Assembly: GCA_947000775.1 (NCBI GenBank)
Contig: CAMQGK010000637.1
Location: 11,449,501-11,513,500 of the forward strand
Source: Pterois miles
Taxonomy: Eukaryota; Chordata; Actinopteri; Perciformes; Scorpaenidae
Direction: 5' to 3'
Length of the DNA stretch: 64,000 bases
Part shown: positions 1 through 13,700 of the stretch, piece by piece
Position numbering within the stretch: position 1 is the stretch's first letter
Layout: every line of letters starts with the position of its first letter
Translations under genes and position numbers: made by a program
The notes under the pieces: generated by a model
Told to the model about the DNA's origin: nothing
What the model saw: only the letters and a program-made list of their open reading frames with translations
Database searches by the model: none

Positions 1-308
1 ACCCCTCTCCTCCTACTTGTCTCTCTTCCCTCTGTAGTGAGCAGAACTCCCTGTACTCATCAAAACCTTGAGCTGCTACAGTGTCAGCAACTCTCTATGT
101 TACCATAGAGATGGGTTTCATAGCTACCGATATGAAATGGAGAGGTAGCTGAAAACAACCTTCATGCTGAGCTACTGATGAAGGCACCTAATTAGCATAA
201 TTACCTAACTTTTTTTTTTTTTTTAAGATATTAATGTCTGTGAGGAATGAGATGCAAAATGACAACAATGGCATTAAAAATAGTCAGTAGATGCAGGTGA
301 ATACTCAC
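1..308. other. uggt2 intron 29 (partial)
   Basis: Intronic sequence downstream of exon 29, containing a T16 run near 211-224. No further exon is recognisable. Confidence 0.8.
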
Positions 309-394
309 GTGAGAATGTGATAGATATCCTCTGATCTCCCTTTGCGTAATCTCAGGATCCAGGCGCCAGGATTGGCTTTCAGCTGGAAATATCC
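309..394 (-). CDS. uggt2: uggt2 exon 29 (residues 1120-1147), last exon in window
   Basis: Encodes GYFQLKANPGAWILRLRKGR, then SEDIYHIL, the almost unvaried end of the UGGT folding-sensor half. The donor CTCAC|GTGAGT leaves two bases for the next exon. The following exons, including the whole GT24 transferase domain, lie left of position 1. Confidence 0.97.
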
Positions 395-3300
395 CTGTTG
401 TGGTTGAAACAGTAGGAGTCTGAGTATTCACTGTAAACATTAAATTCACACTTGTTTTCTCAACCTTGGCACCAGACAGTGTCTGTTCCAAACTTACTAT
501 AGTAGTTAAAGGTGCTAAATTCAATATCCAGATCATTAATAGACTGTAGCAGCAAACAACTATTGTATACATACAGTATTATGTTATGTAAAGATATAGA
601 GGAGTAATGTCTACCTGAGTAGAGAATGAAGTTACTGTGAGTTCTGTAATCCAAGCTTGTCTGCTTTGTTAACACATCTAGGCCTGCAGCGCATGCTTTT
701 AGTGCATGTTTGTGCACGTGAGCATACCCTACAGGCTAGCTCACGGCTGCTGCTCTGCTCTTATACAGTAGTTACAGCTGATAACGACGTCCCGACCCAC
801 AGTATCGTCATGGAGGTGTAGCACCAACCCTCTGGTTCCTCACCAGGTAAACACCGGTATCTCTATCAGCATTTTTGCCATTGTTTGCACTGTTAGTGCT
901 GTTAGCTGCCAGCTGCCGGCCATGTTGAGAGCCACTGAGAGGCAATAGCAACAGTTGCAATCCTGTATTTAGCACCTTTAACTACTATATCCTTGTCATA
1001 TATCTAACAATGCAAGAAAACTGTCTTAGTAACTGTAGTAATGAGTAGAGAAGGCTACTGACCAGATTAGCCATGACGATAGTGTCATACATGAGCGGGT
1101 CCTGACTCATGCCCAGGGTAAACTGCAGTCCACGGGGAGGCTGCCCGGTTGACAGGTCAAAGCAATGGCCCTCCAGCAAGAGGTGCTCCAGCTCATACTC
1201 TGCTGTCACAACCCCGCTCACCTGGAGCGAAACCACAACATACACAAGAGGAAAAACAACGGGGAATGATTAATAGAATGCACCACGGCCCTAATTAAGA
1301 GGTGAGAATGATAAGATTGCAGGTAGCAGGATACCTCCTGCAGGTGGATGTTATCCAAGTCATGCGGGCTGCGGACAGCCTGCACCATCCAGCTCTCTGG
1401 TGTGATCATATTAAGGGTAAGAAGGGGAGATTCTGGGAGATCCGTGAAGCGGGCAACTGGTCCTGGGGACACGGTGTCGTTGGCCAAGAAATTCACATCA
1501 GACTCCAAGACAAAGCGGTAAAAGCTGTGACAGACACAGACAAACAGTGATGATCAAAATGTAAATGCTTGCCATGCAAATAACTGCAAATTAACATAAT
1601 ATTTAACAACAGAGTAGAAAATTGAAAGCCCTAAAATGGTGGAATATCCTGCAGGACTTTTGCTACTCGACTGAGTCAACAATTCCATCCAACAAATGCA
1701 GTCCTCTTCAGCAAGCACTAAAATGATGACATGTTGTGCAATAGTCTCCTTTCTAGGACGGGAGAGATGGGCTCTGTTGTGACAGCTGGGTATATACAAT
1801 CTCCTCAAAGTGAGGAATCTAATACTATTACTGCCAGTGTTCCTGCTCGGCCAATAACAGAAATATGTGCGGCAGTCTGTGCACCAGGAATGTTCCCTGT
1901 CTTCTTTATTACTCGGAGTAGTCACAGAGCTAATTGCTTTTCTAGAGTGTGCTCTCTGACACCAAAGAGTCATAATCAGTGTAGATAACGTGGCAGATGA
2001 TAAACATTGCCATTGCTATTCGTTTTATTCTTTTTTTTCTTTTTTTTAGTCACAGGGAGATTTCTCAAAAGTTAATTCCCGCCACAGCAGCCATGCTTCT
2101 GTGGACCATGATAGGGCAGTTAGAGGGGCTGCTGACTCCAGGGTGGGATGAGAGCTGTCATCACAGCACAGGAAAGTGGCGAAGGAAAGATTGTAGTTGA
2201 GAATGAGACCCCCAGTACACCAGGGGAAAAACAGTCTTCATCGGACTGGTTCCAATTTGTGAGATGACCAATTCTCCACAAGAAGAAAAGTGAGCGAAAG
2301 ATGAGCAGCCCTGTGGTCTCGGCTGCGGTCTTACCACTATGAGAAGTTTGCCAGTGAATGAAATGAAGCCACTGATGCAGAATAGGATTCATGTTTGGCC
2401 AATGACAGCAGGATGTCCGGGGTGGGCTATGGGATTATAAGGCTTATGGCTCTGCAAGGGACATCAAGCAGGGAAGCTGGAACTTTATGGTTACAAAACT
2501 TATCTGCTGTACTAACCTAAATGCCATCCCCTCATGATCAGGACCTTTATGATGGGATCCAAAAATAGAACAAAGCTGCATTGTCCTATTTTTTTACATT
2601 TAAATAGTCATCAAAGTGTTTAGGATTCTTGATCAACACCATTGATTTAACAAATACTATCTTGCCAGTTGTTCAGAATTTCAGCTTTTAAGAGTATGTC
2701 CTCTGCCCAGGTATTCATACTTCAGTGGTTGAATGTGACGATTACAAATAACATTAAATGTTTCTGCATTGTGATATAGTGGACAAGTGGACCAGCCTGT
2801 GGCTGCATGACTACAGACATCCAGCTTATCTATCTCTCATGCGAAAATACCATGTAGCCATCTGTGTGAATTACAGGCAATTGTCACTCAGGAGAAGTGT
2901 GATTGGGGGTTTGGGGTAGTATTTCCATCAGTTCAACTCCAGTCCATCTCTGACAAAACAACAGTTGAACTATGTCAGTACACTACCACTAAAATTGACT
3001 CAACCCATTATAGAACAAATTAAAATGAGCCAAATTAGATAATGACAAACATTCATTCAGTGGCATGACTGTTAATGGGCAATTTAAACCCGTCATTTGT
3101 TGTTGCATTTTATCATTTTGTTTTTTTTTTTACTACATGTCTTGAACCACAACACAAGCTGTAAGCAATTTGCCTAGAGATGTAAGGGGAGGCCCAAAGC
3201 AATAAGGTGGTGTTATTAAGCAGATTGCATCTGTGCAGTATAATCTTACAAAGGGAGAGAAGCGAGGCAGAGATGCTAAGTCTGCAGCGGTTGGAGGATA

Positions 3301-6300
3301 CACAAGCAAGCCAAACAGGACAATTTAATTACTGTTGGAGCAGGAGCTTACCTCTTGAGGGGCATCTCGGACAACTTGGCCCTGCAATTCATAAACACCT
3401 GCAGTCTCACGTTGACCACTTGACTGAGCACCTGCAGGAGTCACAGAAGAAGAGACCCAGTTAAAGAAAACAGCAGCAGAGAGGAACAAGACACACATCA
3501 GCATTTGGCTGAACAAGAGAACTGAAGGCTTTCACTGCTCCATTACTTACCATACAGATTTTTTAAAAATGACAAAGCACATATATCTGTTAAGGCTGTC
3601 AACCGGTCAAAATATTTAATTGCATAATTGTCCATAGTCAATCACAATTAATCGCACATTAATCACACATTTCTATCTGTTAAAAATGTACCTTAAAGGG
3701 AGATTTCTCAAGTATCTAACACTCTTATCAACACGGGAGTGGGCAAATATGCTGCTTTATGCAAATGTATGTATATACGGTACTTGATGTACTCAACTGT
3801 CAACTTGATAACTTGTTAACCCAAAATTATTTTAACGCACTAATTTCTTTAATGCATTAATGCAACTCAGTTTTAAAGCTAGAGTGGAGATACTGGCGTC
3901 ATATGAAACTAAAAAAAAAATCTAAGAAATCCATTGATACCAACTATGTCATACTATCTTGTCCTGAAGGAGGCTAATTAATGCTCCAAACTTGTGCTAA
4001 ATTTTGGTGAGGATGGACATTTTCAAAGGGCTTCCTTGACCTCTGACATGAAGATATGCTAATGAAAACAGCTTCTCTGGGTACCCACGAGTCTCCCCTT
4101 TACAGACATGCCCACTTTATGATAATCACATGCAGTTTTGAAAGTCATAGTCAATTCACATCCACATCCAATCCACAATCATAACTAAAACAACTAAACA
4201 ACTAATTACAATTTATTATTTTAATCCACTGACAGTCCTAATATAACAACAGCTGTCAGTGTGCTGACTTGACTATGACTTGCCCCAAACTGCATATGAT
4301 TATCATAAAGTGGGCATGTCTGTAAAGGGAAGACTGGTGGGTACCCAGAGAAGCTGGTTTCATTCACATACTTGGAGGTCAGAGGTCAACGGACCCCTTT
4401 GATAATGGTCATGACAGTTTTTCCTCACCCAAGTTTAGCTTTAGTTTCGAGCGTTATTTATCCTCCTTGGTGACAAACTAGTATAAAATGGTACCCATGA
4501 ATTCTTTAGGTTTTCTAGTTTCATATGGTGACAACATCTTCACTCTCACTTTAAAACTGATGCTGCTACAACCTAAAAATCACAAGTTACGTTAATGCAT
4601 TAAAGAAATTAGTGCCGTTAAAACAAATTTGCTTTAACCTTGACACTGACCTTGACAGCTCTAATGTCCATGATATAACAGTGGTCAAGCTCAGTGGTTC
4701 GGAGCACACTGAGCTGCCTTCTTTAAAATCAGCCACAATGCTGATATGCTGTCACCACAGTTTCTACTGTGTACTACAGTACACTACTGAAAAGTGTACG
4801 CCGCAAACAACAGCTACTGAAGGTGGCTGCCTGGCTACCTGTAAAGGCACCGTGAGTCATATTTTCATATTCTCCCAAGTCAAATTCTTCACTACAGCAA
4901 GCCTCCTGCAAGAAGCAGCAAACAGCTAATGAGATTCAGTGAAACTCAGCCCACTAAGGAAACTGTTTCTAAATAACCTTAAATAAATAAGCATACTTGC
5001 TTTAGTGCACAAAGAACGGGACTATTCTACTCAATTTTACTGACTCAATAAATGCTTTAAGCTGTTGGAAGCTACAGTATCTTTCAGCATAAACCAGGTG
5101 CATAACAGAATATAACCATGAAAATGTGAGCACAGCATCGTGTGAGGACAGAAAAAAAAAGAACTTTTGCAATGGGCAAGCACTGACGTTCTGTACCCTT
5201 CTTTTCAGTGAAAGTGATTTTAAAGTGTTTCTGTTGTATTAGGAATCGATGAAGAAGAGAGGAAAGGAATCCAGCTTACGATCAGTAGCGGGGACATCTT
5301 CTGTGCCTCCCTAGTGAGGGGGTCAACGATGGCCACAACATCATAGAACACTTCGTTTTCACGTGGGGAGAGATGGAGCACACTGAGGAGGAGAACAGCA
5401 TGCTAAAGCAGATTCAGCAACGCAAGGTTGTACAACCCTTATTCAGCAGGACCGCAAATCAAAAGATTTGCCTTTCTGCACTGCTTGACGTGATGGCTTA
5501 GCAAATTTTCAGATCCATTGTAACAAAAGGAGAGTAAACACTTCCCTGTGAGACTTCAGATCCAATAAGACAGAAAACAGAGGAAAAAAAACGTTGCCCA
5601 CCTGTGGCTGTTTTTGATAAATTGGACGTCCCTCCTGACCTCTCCTTTGGGGGCTGCAGTTAGGAGAGCATCAACTTTCATGACTAAGTCACTGGCGCTG
5701 AGGGAAAAGAGGTGTAGCAGGGTCAGTCCATCATTTATTAATGCTACGTTTTAGGAGAGATGTCAAACAGAGCTCACATAATGTGATGTCAAGCTGTTAA
5801 CAAGGTAGCCTCATAAATCAATTAAAGGTGTAGTGTGTAGGATTTGGAGGGATCTAGCAGTGAGGTCACAGACTGAAACCAACCAGAGGAAAACTACGGT
5901 GGCCAACGCAAAAATGAAAATGCTCCTATCTAGAGCCCCAGTTTAGACTGTCCGTTCTGGGCAACTGAAGAAACATGGCAGCCAGCTCAGTGAAGAGTAC
6001 CTGCTCCATATGTAGATATAAACAGCTCATTCTAACAAAATCACAACATTTCTTATTTTCATGTAAGTATACGCTAAAGAAAACATACTTATTACTTTTA
6101 CATTCCATTTCTGCCAACTAGGGCTGTCAAAATCATTGCCATAATAACGCAAATTTGTTGTAACGTCACTAATATCTTTTACGCATTAATGCAACTTGTG
6201 ATTTTTAGATTGTAGCAGCTTGTAATGTCATACTGGTGAGGAAAATATTTTTCATGTTTAAAATGTGCCTTAAAGGGAGATTTGTCAAGTATTTAACACT

Positions 6301-9300
6301 CTTATCAACATGTTAGTGAGCAGATATACTTGCTTTATGCTAATATATGTAGATAATTATTATTGGAAATCAATTAACAACAAAAAACAATGACAAGTTG
6401 TTTTCTATGCTAAACACAGTAGCTGTGAGGGCCTCTTGACAATATTTGCCATTGCTTTTTGTTGTTAATTGATTTCCACTAATAAATATATACATACATT
6501 TGCATAAAGCATGCAGATTTTGCCCACTCCCATGTTGATAAGAGTATTAAATACAAATCTCACCTTTGAGGTACATTTTGAACAGATCAATCATGCGATT
6601 AATCACGATTAAATATTTGAATCGATTGACAGCCCTACTGCCAACAGATCCCCATAAAAGCTAGATTGTTCCTTGTAACTTAGAAACTGAAGGAAGAAGA
6701 AAGAGGCAGTTTCTCTCACAAAAAGACAAAAAATACAAAAAATACAAACATACTGCTTTGGTTTCATCCCCATCAGTTTAACTTTGGCTTTGATTTTCTC
6801 TGCAGAACCGCTCAGTGTAATCTTCTCCAGCAACTGGAAATCCTCCACAGTGAATTCTTCCTGCTCTTCAAATGGACCGAGGATCTAACAAGAAGACAAT
6901 AACGCAGTCAGAACACGACTTGTCCCATTCTGCCTGTATTACATTATTTACAACTTGCCAAGGGGGTGTAAAATGGTCTGGGATTGTAACACAGTGATTT
7001 ATCCACTTAAAGTCATGGTATTCAGCGACAGTGCCTGTGTTTTCCTCCTTTCTATTTTTGGGAGTTGTGCCACTGCAGCAGAGGAATGTAAAATGATATT
7101 AATTGTTACTGCCATCTCAGAGGCTGGCCTCTTCAACTGTGGCTGTCAGCATCACTGCTGCTGAGACATCAGTCATCAGCCCTGCACACACATACACATA
7201 CAGTCAGCACATGGACACACACAGTGCAGTTTGTGCCACCTGTGACCTTTGAGGAACATTCATGCTGATTTGACAGTACTAAGAAAAACACATGAGGCAA
7301 AATCCTCCAAAGTGCAGCGGCTTAGAGGATCCTTCTCCACTGTACCAAACAATAGCAGCCACAACATATTTTGGGGTAGTCAACTTTTTAGGCATAAATC
7401 TATGGATCAATATTGAACTGAGTATACGCTAATCGAGCTGTGTTGGAGTTGAAGCCCACTCACCCTGCCGTTGCTGATCACTGCCCGCTGTCCAGGGCTC
7501 AGTTTCAGGACGTCTCGACAAAACAGCTGCTGACTACGAATAAAGTCCACTTCCAGTGTGTTGAACTTTTTCTCAAAGGCATCTCTGTCCATGCCCTAGA
7601 GCAGAACAGCAAAAGTTTGTTTAGGATGTTGGATAAATCGATTGCATTGTTGGCTTTGCGATGTACTGCGAGATCCAATAAACTAGCTCAAGGACCTTTC
7701 TCCCTTTACGGCCTGTCCAAAACAAAATCTGAGTGATGCATTGGCATCAGGAATGATGTATGTGAGGCAAACAAATTATTCACAACATCAATGAAGCCTT
7801 GCATCAGCGCAATCACTGCAGTTTTCAAACATGAAATATTTCAGCCAGAGGACCGAGCTGTCAGAAAAGCACGTGTGAAAATAAGATTAATCAATTTGTA
7901 ATTAATATACCACACTCTTAATTAAGCCTCGGCCATTTTTTGTCTATAACAAATTAGGTGTGGGAGTGGGGAGGGTTTGTGGAGTCAGGTTATTAGTTTC
8001 TCCAACATCTCTCCTCAGGAGAACAGGTGAAATAGCAATAATGTCAGCACAATCCAGTCAGCAAGTCTGTCTGGCAGCCAATAATAAACTCATATCCCTC
8101 GACTCTGGGTCTCAACTCACACAGCCACCTCCTACCCATCTTTCCATTGCTATTTCCAGCGCATTCTCTCCCCATTGTTTAAGGCAGGCATAATTGAAGG
8201 GCAGTTTGTTATGGTTGGTCGGTCCCAAATGCAACCTGTGCTGTATGACTTATTCCTAATGGAAGAGATGGGAACCCTCCTGTCAGCTGATTTGTTGATT
8301 AGCGCCTGAGAATTTGTTTCCTTGTGTGTAATGCTGCGTGGGTGGAAACTGCACACTGCAGGATGGAGAACACTGGTGGCTATAGACTGCTTACAGCAGC
8401 AGAGTGATGGTCAGGCTCGGCTGAACACGCATGGCTTACACAACCATGAGCGGTGAGCAGGAGCTCGGCTATTTCATCAGGTCCTGGAGAGCAGGTATCC
8501 ACCAGCACTTCTAAGTTAAAGATTCAGCGCGTGGAGCCCCCCGCCTTGTACTGGCCCCTGTGACAGATCAAGTGGAACTGACAGTGAGTAGGCTGCTTGC
8601 CTTGGCATCCACAGGCTGTGGAGCATCACGCATGCTCTAAATGTATTCTGTTAGCTGATGTTCAGGAGGGGAAGGAGATGATGGGCTCATCAATCAACCC
8701 CCCCGACTGTGCACTTGAATCAAGAAAGCAGTGACAGACAAATCTCAAGTTAACTGGTTATATCCAACCTTTGTTTTTCTCCTTTTTTGCCATTATACCC
8801 ATCAAATCTGTATAAAATGTTATTTATCAGTGTTGAAAAACATTCCTCCTCTTTTGCAGAGATACATTGGACAGATGCACCTTTCAGTGACACAATCAAA
8901 GGCACCGACCTCAAATCAAATAACATTCAAATAATCAAACCCAAAAGATTGGATTTCTTACTTGCAACACAGTAACAATCACGCTGTAGTCCTGCATTTC
9001 TTTTGGAGTTGGTTGATATGATGCTGTATACCACAAGACAATATATATTTATCAGCTCTTTGAGCTTGTGATATACTGTTTATGTTTAGGTAGCTACCCC
9101 TTTCATAGCTCTGGTTGTATTAGTTCATGGCAGGCAGTGTTGCAAATCAGTGAGCAGGACTGTTTTATGGTAGCATTGGATTTATAGGAATTTGCAGTGG
9201 TGTGATGAAGTACCTTGGGTACTGTACTTCTGACACTGGTTTAGCCTAAAACAAACATTTCTGGTTCTTTTATATCTAAATAATTTTTAAAAAAATGAAC

Positions 9301-10671
9301 TATGTCACAATATACAATACATAAAATTACACATTTAATACCTGACAAGGCATCTCATTTGTCTTTTTGATTTTTTGTGCCACACCAACTATACATTGTA
9401 TTGTATACTATTGTTCTTGTTTCCTTCTTTACTTTGCTGGCCGTGGGTCCTCTGACACGTTCCTGTCGTGTCAGAAGAAACAAAAGATGGGATTTATTCA
9501 CCACCTCAGCTCAAAGGCATTCATGTGCTTAACACAGCAGATAATAAATTGTAGTTTCCTAATCAGCCTCAACAACTGGAATCAGAAAATGTCTCTGTTT
9601 CCTGCTCGTGTTGACACATTTCAGCAAATTGTGGTGGCAGTTAGGAGATATTCTCACATATCCTACTAGTAATTATGATCATGCGAACCGGTCCTTTCTC
9701 TCAGTTAGGACGCTGATCATATCTTGGTTATGATAATTAGTTCACACAGGGTAAAATAACATAATATGCTAACTACACTACAATATGAGCATGTTTCACA
9801 GCATGAATAACTTGGAAAAAATGCTAAGCAAGGCCCATTGCATTGTTAATGAGAGTGTATCTGTGATAGCCATGTTTAAATGATTTCTGGGGTTTGGCTT
9901 TTGCAAAATTTGACTTTTTTAAATACTTTACTTCTGCTGATTAATCTAAATATGTTTTCCTACGAAATCTGTTTCATTTTTTTAAAAGAAGCCCAGGTTC
10001 TCAAATGTTAAATGGTGTCTAAACACAAGCAGCTATACAGGATGTTTGCTGAAATGAAATCTACATTTAGCAATATTTTGATTTGAATCAGGAACTATTT
10101 GATCTAATAATAAGAAAACCAGACCATGAATCTGACATTTGATGCCAGTTTTCATTTCCGTCAGTATCAGATAAGTATTGAGGTTGAATGCTCAGCCTGA
10201 CAAGCAAAAATTTATATCATGTAACAGTAATGACAATTCAAGACCTCATCGAGACATCAATATATTACACAGCTGTATCTAAAGCACAGGACACACACTT
10301 ACTACTTTGATGTAACTGCAAAAAACACAACCGCTAAATGCTTGAAATGTAGAAAAAAAAAAAAATGTGAATCAAATGTTTGGTAACTGATTGTCTCTGA
10401 TCTGAAATAAAAAAAAAAAAAACACAACTGCGCTCCTTAATCACTCCTTTACCTGCATCAGTAAGTCCTTTATCTTGGTCCCTTGTTGGAGGAGCTGGCT
10501 GCTTTCCTCTTTCAGGAGTTTTTGCACAAACTCTGCTGCAGCCTTATTCTTCTGGGTGAGGAGAGACGCCCAGATAGCCTTGTACTGCACAGTGTTATCT
10601 TCGCTGGGCTTTCCGCTGGGGTTATCTATCACCCCCACACGCACTCCAGGGCTGGCCTTCTGCTTGCATTC

Positions 10672-10721
<50 letters not shown>

Positions 10722-13700
10722 CAGTGATATAATTCACACAAATATCACACATTCTCATATTTCCACAGACTGCAGGTGTCACCGAGAGAGAGCACTGGGA
10801 AAAGAGAGTGTTGATTGCTTAAAAGTAACCGTAAAGGTTCCTCCTTTTCTGCTTATTTTAACAGCAATGAATCTTTTTTTTTTCATTACCGGTACATAAA
10901 AAAAAATGCCTGTTTGCTTTATCACACATAATTCATCTGCAGTGTATCAATAGTGAATATTTCATATAGAGCCATCTGTATTGATGATTTTTGGGAGGGA
11001 ATACATGCAGAAATTTCATTTTCAGAATAAACTGTAGGAATTGTAGCTGCAGGAACAACAGCTACAAGATTCATATCAGTATTTATGCTTTTAATGCATA
11101 ATAATCAACAACACACATCAACATATGACATACAGTATAGACATTTGTAGATCATGCCTTCCAAAATGTACCCTTATAGAAAGAAAGTAGGGCTGCCAAT
11201 CAATTAAAACATGTGTGATTAATCGCATGATGGTTTATAGTTAATCGCGACTTAGAAAAAAAAAAAAAAAAACTCAAATCATAACATGGGAAATTCAAAC
11301 CCAACAACCAACAACAGCTATCAGTGTGTCAGTGTGTTGACTTAACTATGACTTGCCTCAAACTGCATGTGATTATCATAAAGTGGGCATGTCTGTAAAG
11401 ACTTGTGGGTATCCATAGAAACCATTGAAAATGGCCAAGCAAAAATGCCAAAATTTAGTGCAAGTCTGGAGCGTTAATGCATTAGTATCACTTTAACTTT
11501 GACAGCACTAAGAAAAAGTGAATGCTGGGTTAAAAAATGGGGAGAGGTGAAGAGGACAGAGAGTAGATGATACTCACCACACGTTTCAGGGCACTGAATA
11601 ACAGTTTTCTTCCTGAGACTTTCTCAAAATCTCCGACTATCCACATGGTCACAGCACTCATCCCATCCTCATCTAAAGTAAAAGAGCAATGACTCTGTTG
11701 TACTCTAAACTCTACATACATATCACATGACATATCAATTTAAGCATTAAAATACATTATGACCAGTCGGCCCTGCCATCCAGTGCAGTTTCCTGACATT
11801 TGTGCAAAAAACTGCTATATAATGAGAAGTACCAGTGGAGGGCAAATGTATTTTCAGCGGTTTTCTATCTCAATGTCAACCTAAATGCTTACGTGGCATT
11901 TAGCAAGAGCTGCTAATCCTTTAAAAGGGTTAGCTCATGCTTATGCACTGATGAGAATCAGATGAAAATGAGAGGGAAAATTAGGTACAGTTGTTACAGT
12001 GAATGTTCACAAGGTGAGAGAGACTGAGATATCGGAGACGTACTGAGAGCTCAGTATATTAGTGGAGAATTGTGCCACCTGTCATAGTTATATCCCCGCA
12101 GTCAGTCAGTCAGTCAGTCAGTCAGTCAGTCAGTCAGAAAAGCAGGCAGTCAGCCGGTCAGCTAGTCCACAGAGGGAGAACGGCAATCAGCCTCCTCAGC
12201 CTCAGTGAGACAGCTACACTCCAGGCCCGAGCAGTGAAATGCAGCTCTGATGACCATTTAGACTGCTGGCCGGAAGCCAGTCAGCAGACCCAGCAATTAT
12301 CTCGCTGGAGGCGCAGCCTGTCTGCTTTAACAAAGGTCAATTTCACACTTTCATAGATCAGTAAGGCAGTGTAGGATTCATTTTTGTTCAGATACTGCTA
12401 ATTTCACAGATTTTAAAGTAAATGTAGAATGGTTGTTCTACTTTAGGTGACAACATGCAGATGCTTGAATATTTATGTAGTTGCAAGTCATGTTTCTGAA
12501 AATGAAATGGTGTGAATCTGACAATGTGTCAATTAGGAAACCAAGGCATAAAATAACAATAAGTAACTTCTTACCATTATTTGTAAAGTATTTCATTCTC
12601 TTGGCCATCACAGCTGTTTGATCTCTGGAGTCAAAAAACGAAAACATAGTTGTGTCCTCCCAGTCATCTACAACTGCAAAGCAAGAAAGAAAAATTTAAA
12701 TAAAAAAATGAGACAGTGAATGAATAGTGGATAGTTTAAGATGAGTAGAACAGGTCACCTGGTTTGGCAGTGAAATCGAGATACTTCCGGTCAGTGCTTA
12801 GAATAACAGAGTTCATCCTGGGAACCACGTTGGCCTGCTCCATGAGATAGTCCACTACATCTGAGCCCTCGGTCAACTGACCCTGTGGACAGAGGACAAA
12901 ACAGATGAGAGTGAGCCACTGAAAACACCAGTCCATAAGGCCTATTTCTGTACAGCCATCAGTGAAGTGTAAACATGTCCGCCAATGCAAGAATATAGAA
13001 GGTTAGGGTGGAATATTTACACGCTATAAACTGTAAAACTGCACACTGCAATGTCAAGAATTATGCTAGCTATTATTCAATTAGTTCATATACTTTTAAT
13101 GATTTACCTCATTGTGTTAAACACACAGTGTTAACTAAGTTTTGTCCATATACTCTGCTTCTGCAATAAACTACTATCTAATATCAAGCTTATCATAACC
13201 CCAAGCTAGTATATTAAATATTATTAGTCTGCATACTATAAGTATGGATGAACTGCTATTGGTGCAATTATCTAAGGTTTCTCTACTTCAGTTCACTCAT
13301 ATAAGTCTATATGTATGTATATTAATCTAAAGGTTCTCCTCCCAGTGTGTGTCTTTCCCTACAGGCATGTCTTACCATAAAGACAGCTCTTTGGAAGGTG
13401 GTGGTGGTGTCCATTATGCGCTGCAAGAGGATGGTTTCCAGCTCATCCGGGTCCATCTCATCTGGGCTCAGAGGGACTCCATTAAATAAAGCCAGCGGCA
13501 AAGAACCCAGGCCACTCTTTTTGTAGAAGAGGGCACCGTCCTGGAGCGCACAAAACATGTACTGAATCCTTGGATGCTCCTAATTTACTATTTAGCAGGT
13601 AATTATTCTTACTTCTGATAAATGGAAAGAAACAAGACAGAGCTATTTAATTTCTTTACCTTTCTTTTGTCATCATACTCAGATTCTACACCAAGAATCC

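Noticed and set aside
10441..10899. VCVCVC and HTHTHT open frames over the CA repeat
   Set aside because: Translation of a microsatellite; only the exon 21 part (10453-10662, minus) is coding.
12099..12138. Short regular repeats resembling a CRISPR array
   Set aside because: Pure tetranucleotide repeat without spacers, in a vertebrate intron.
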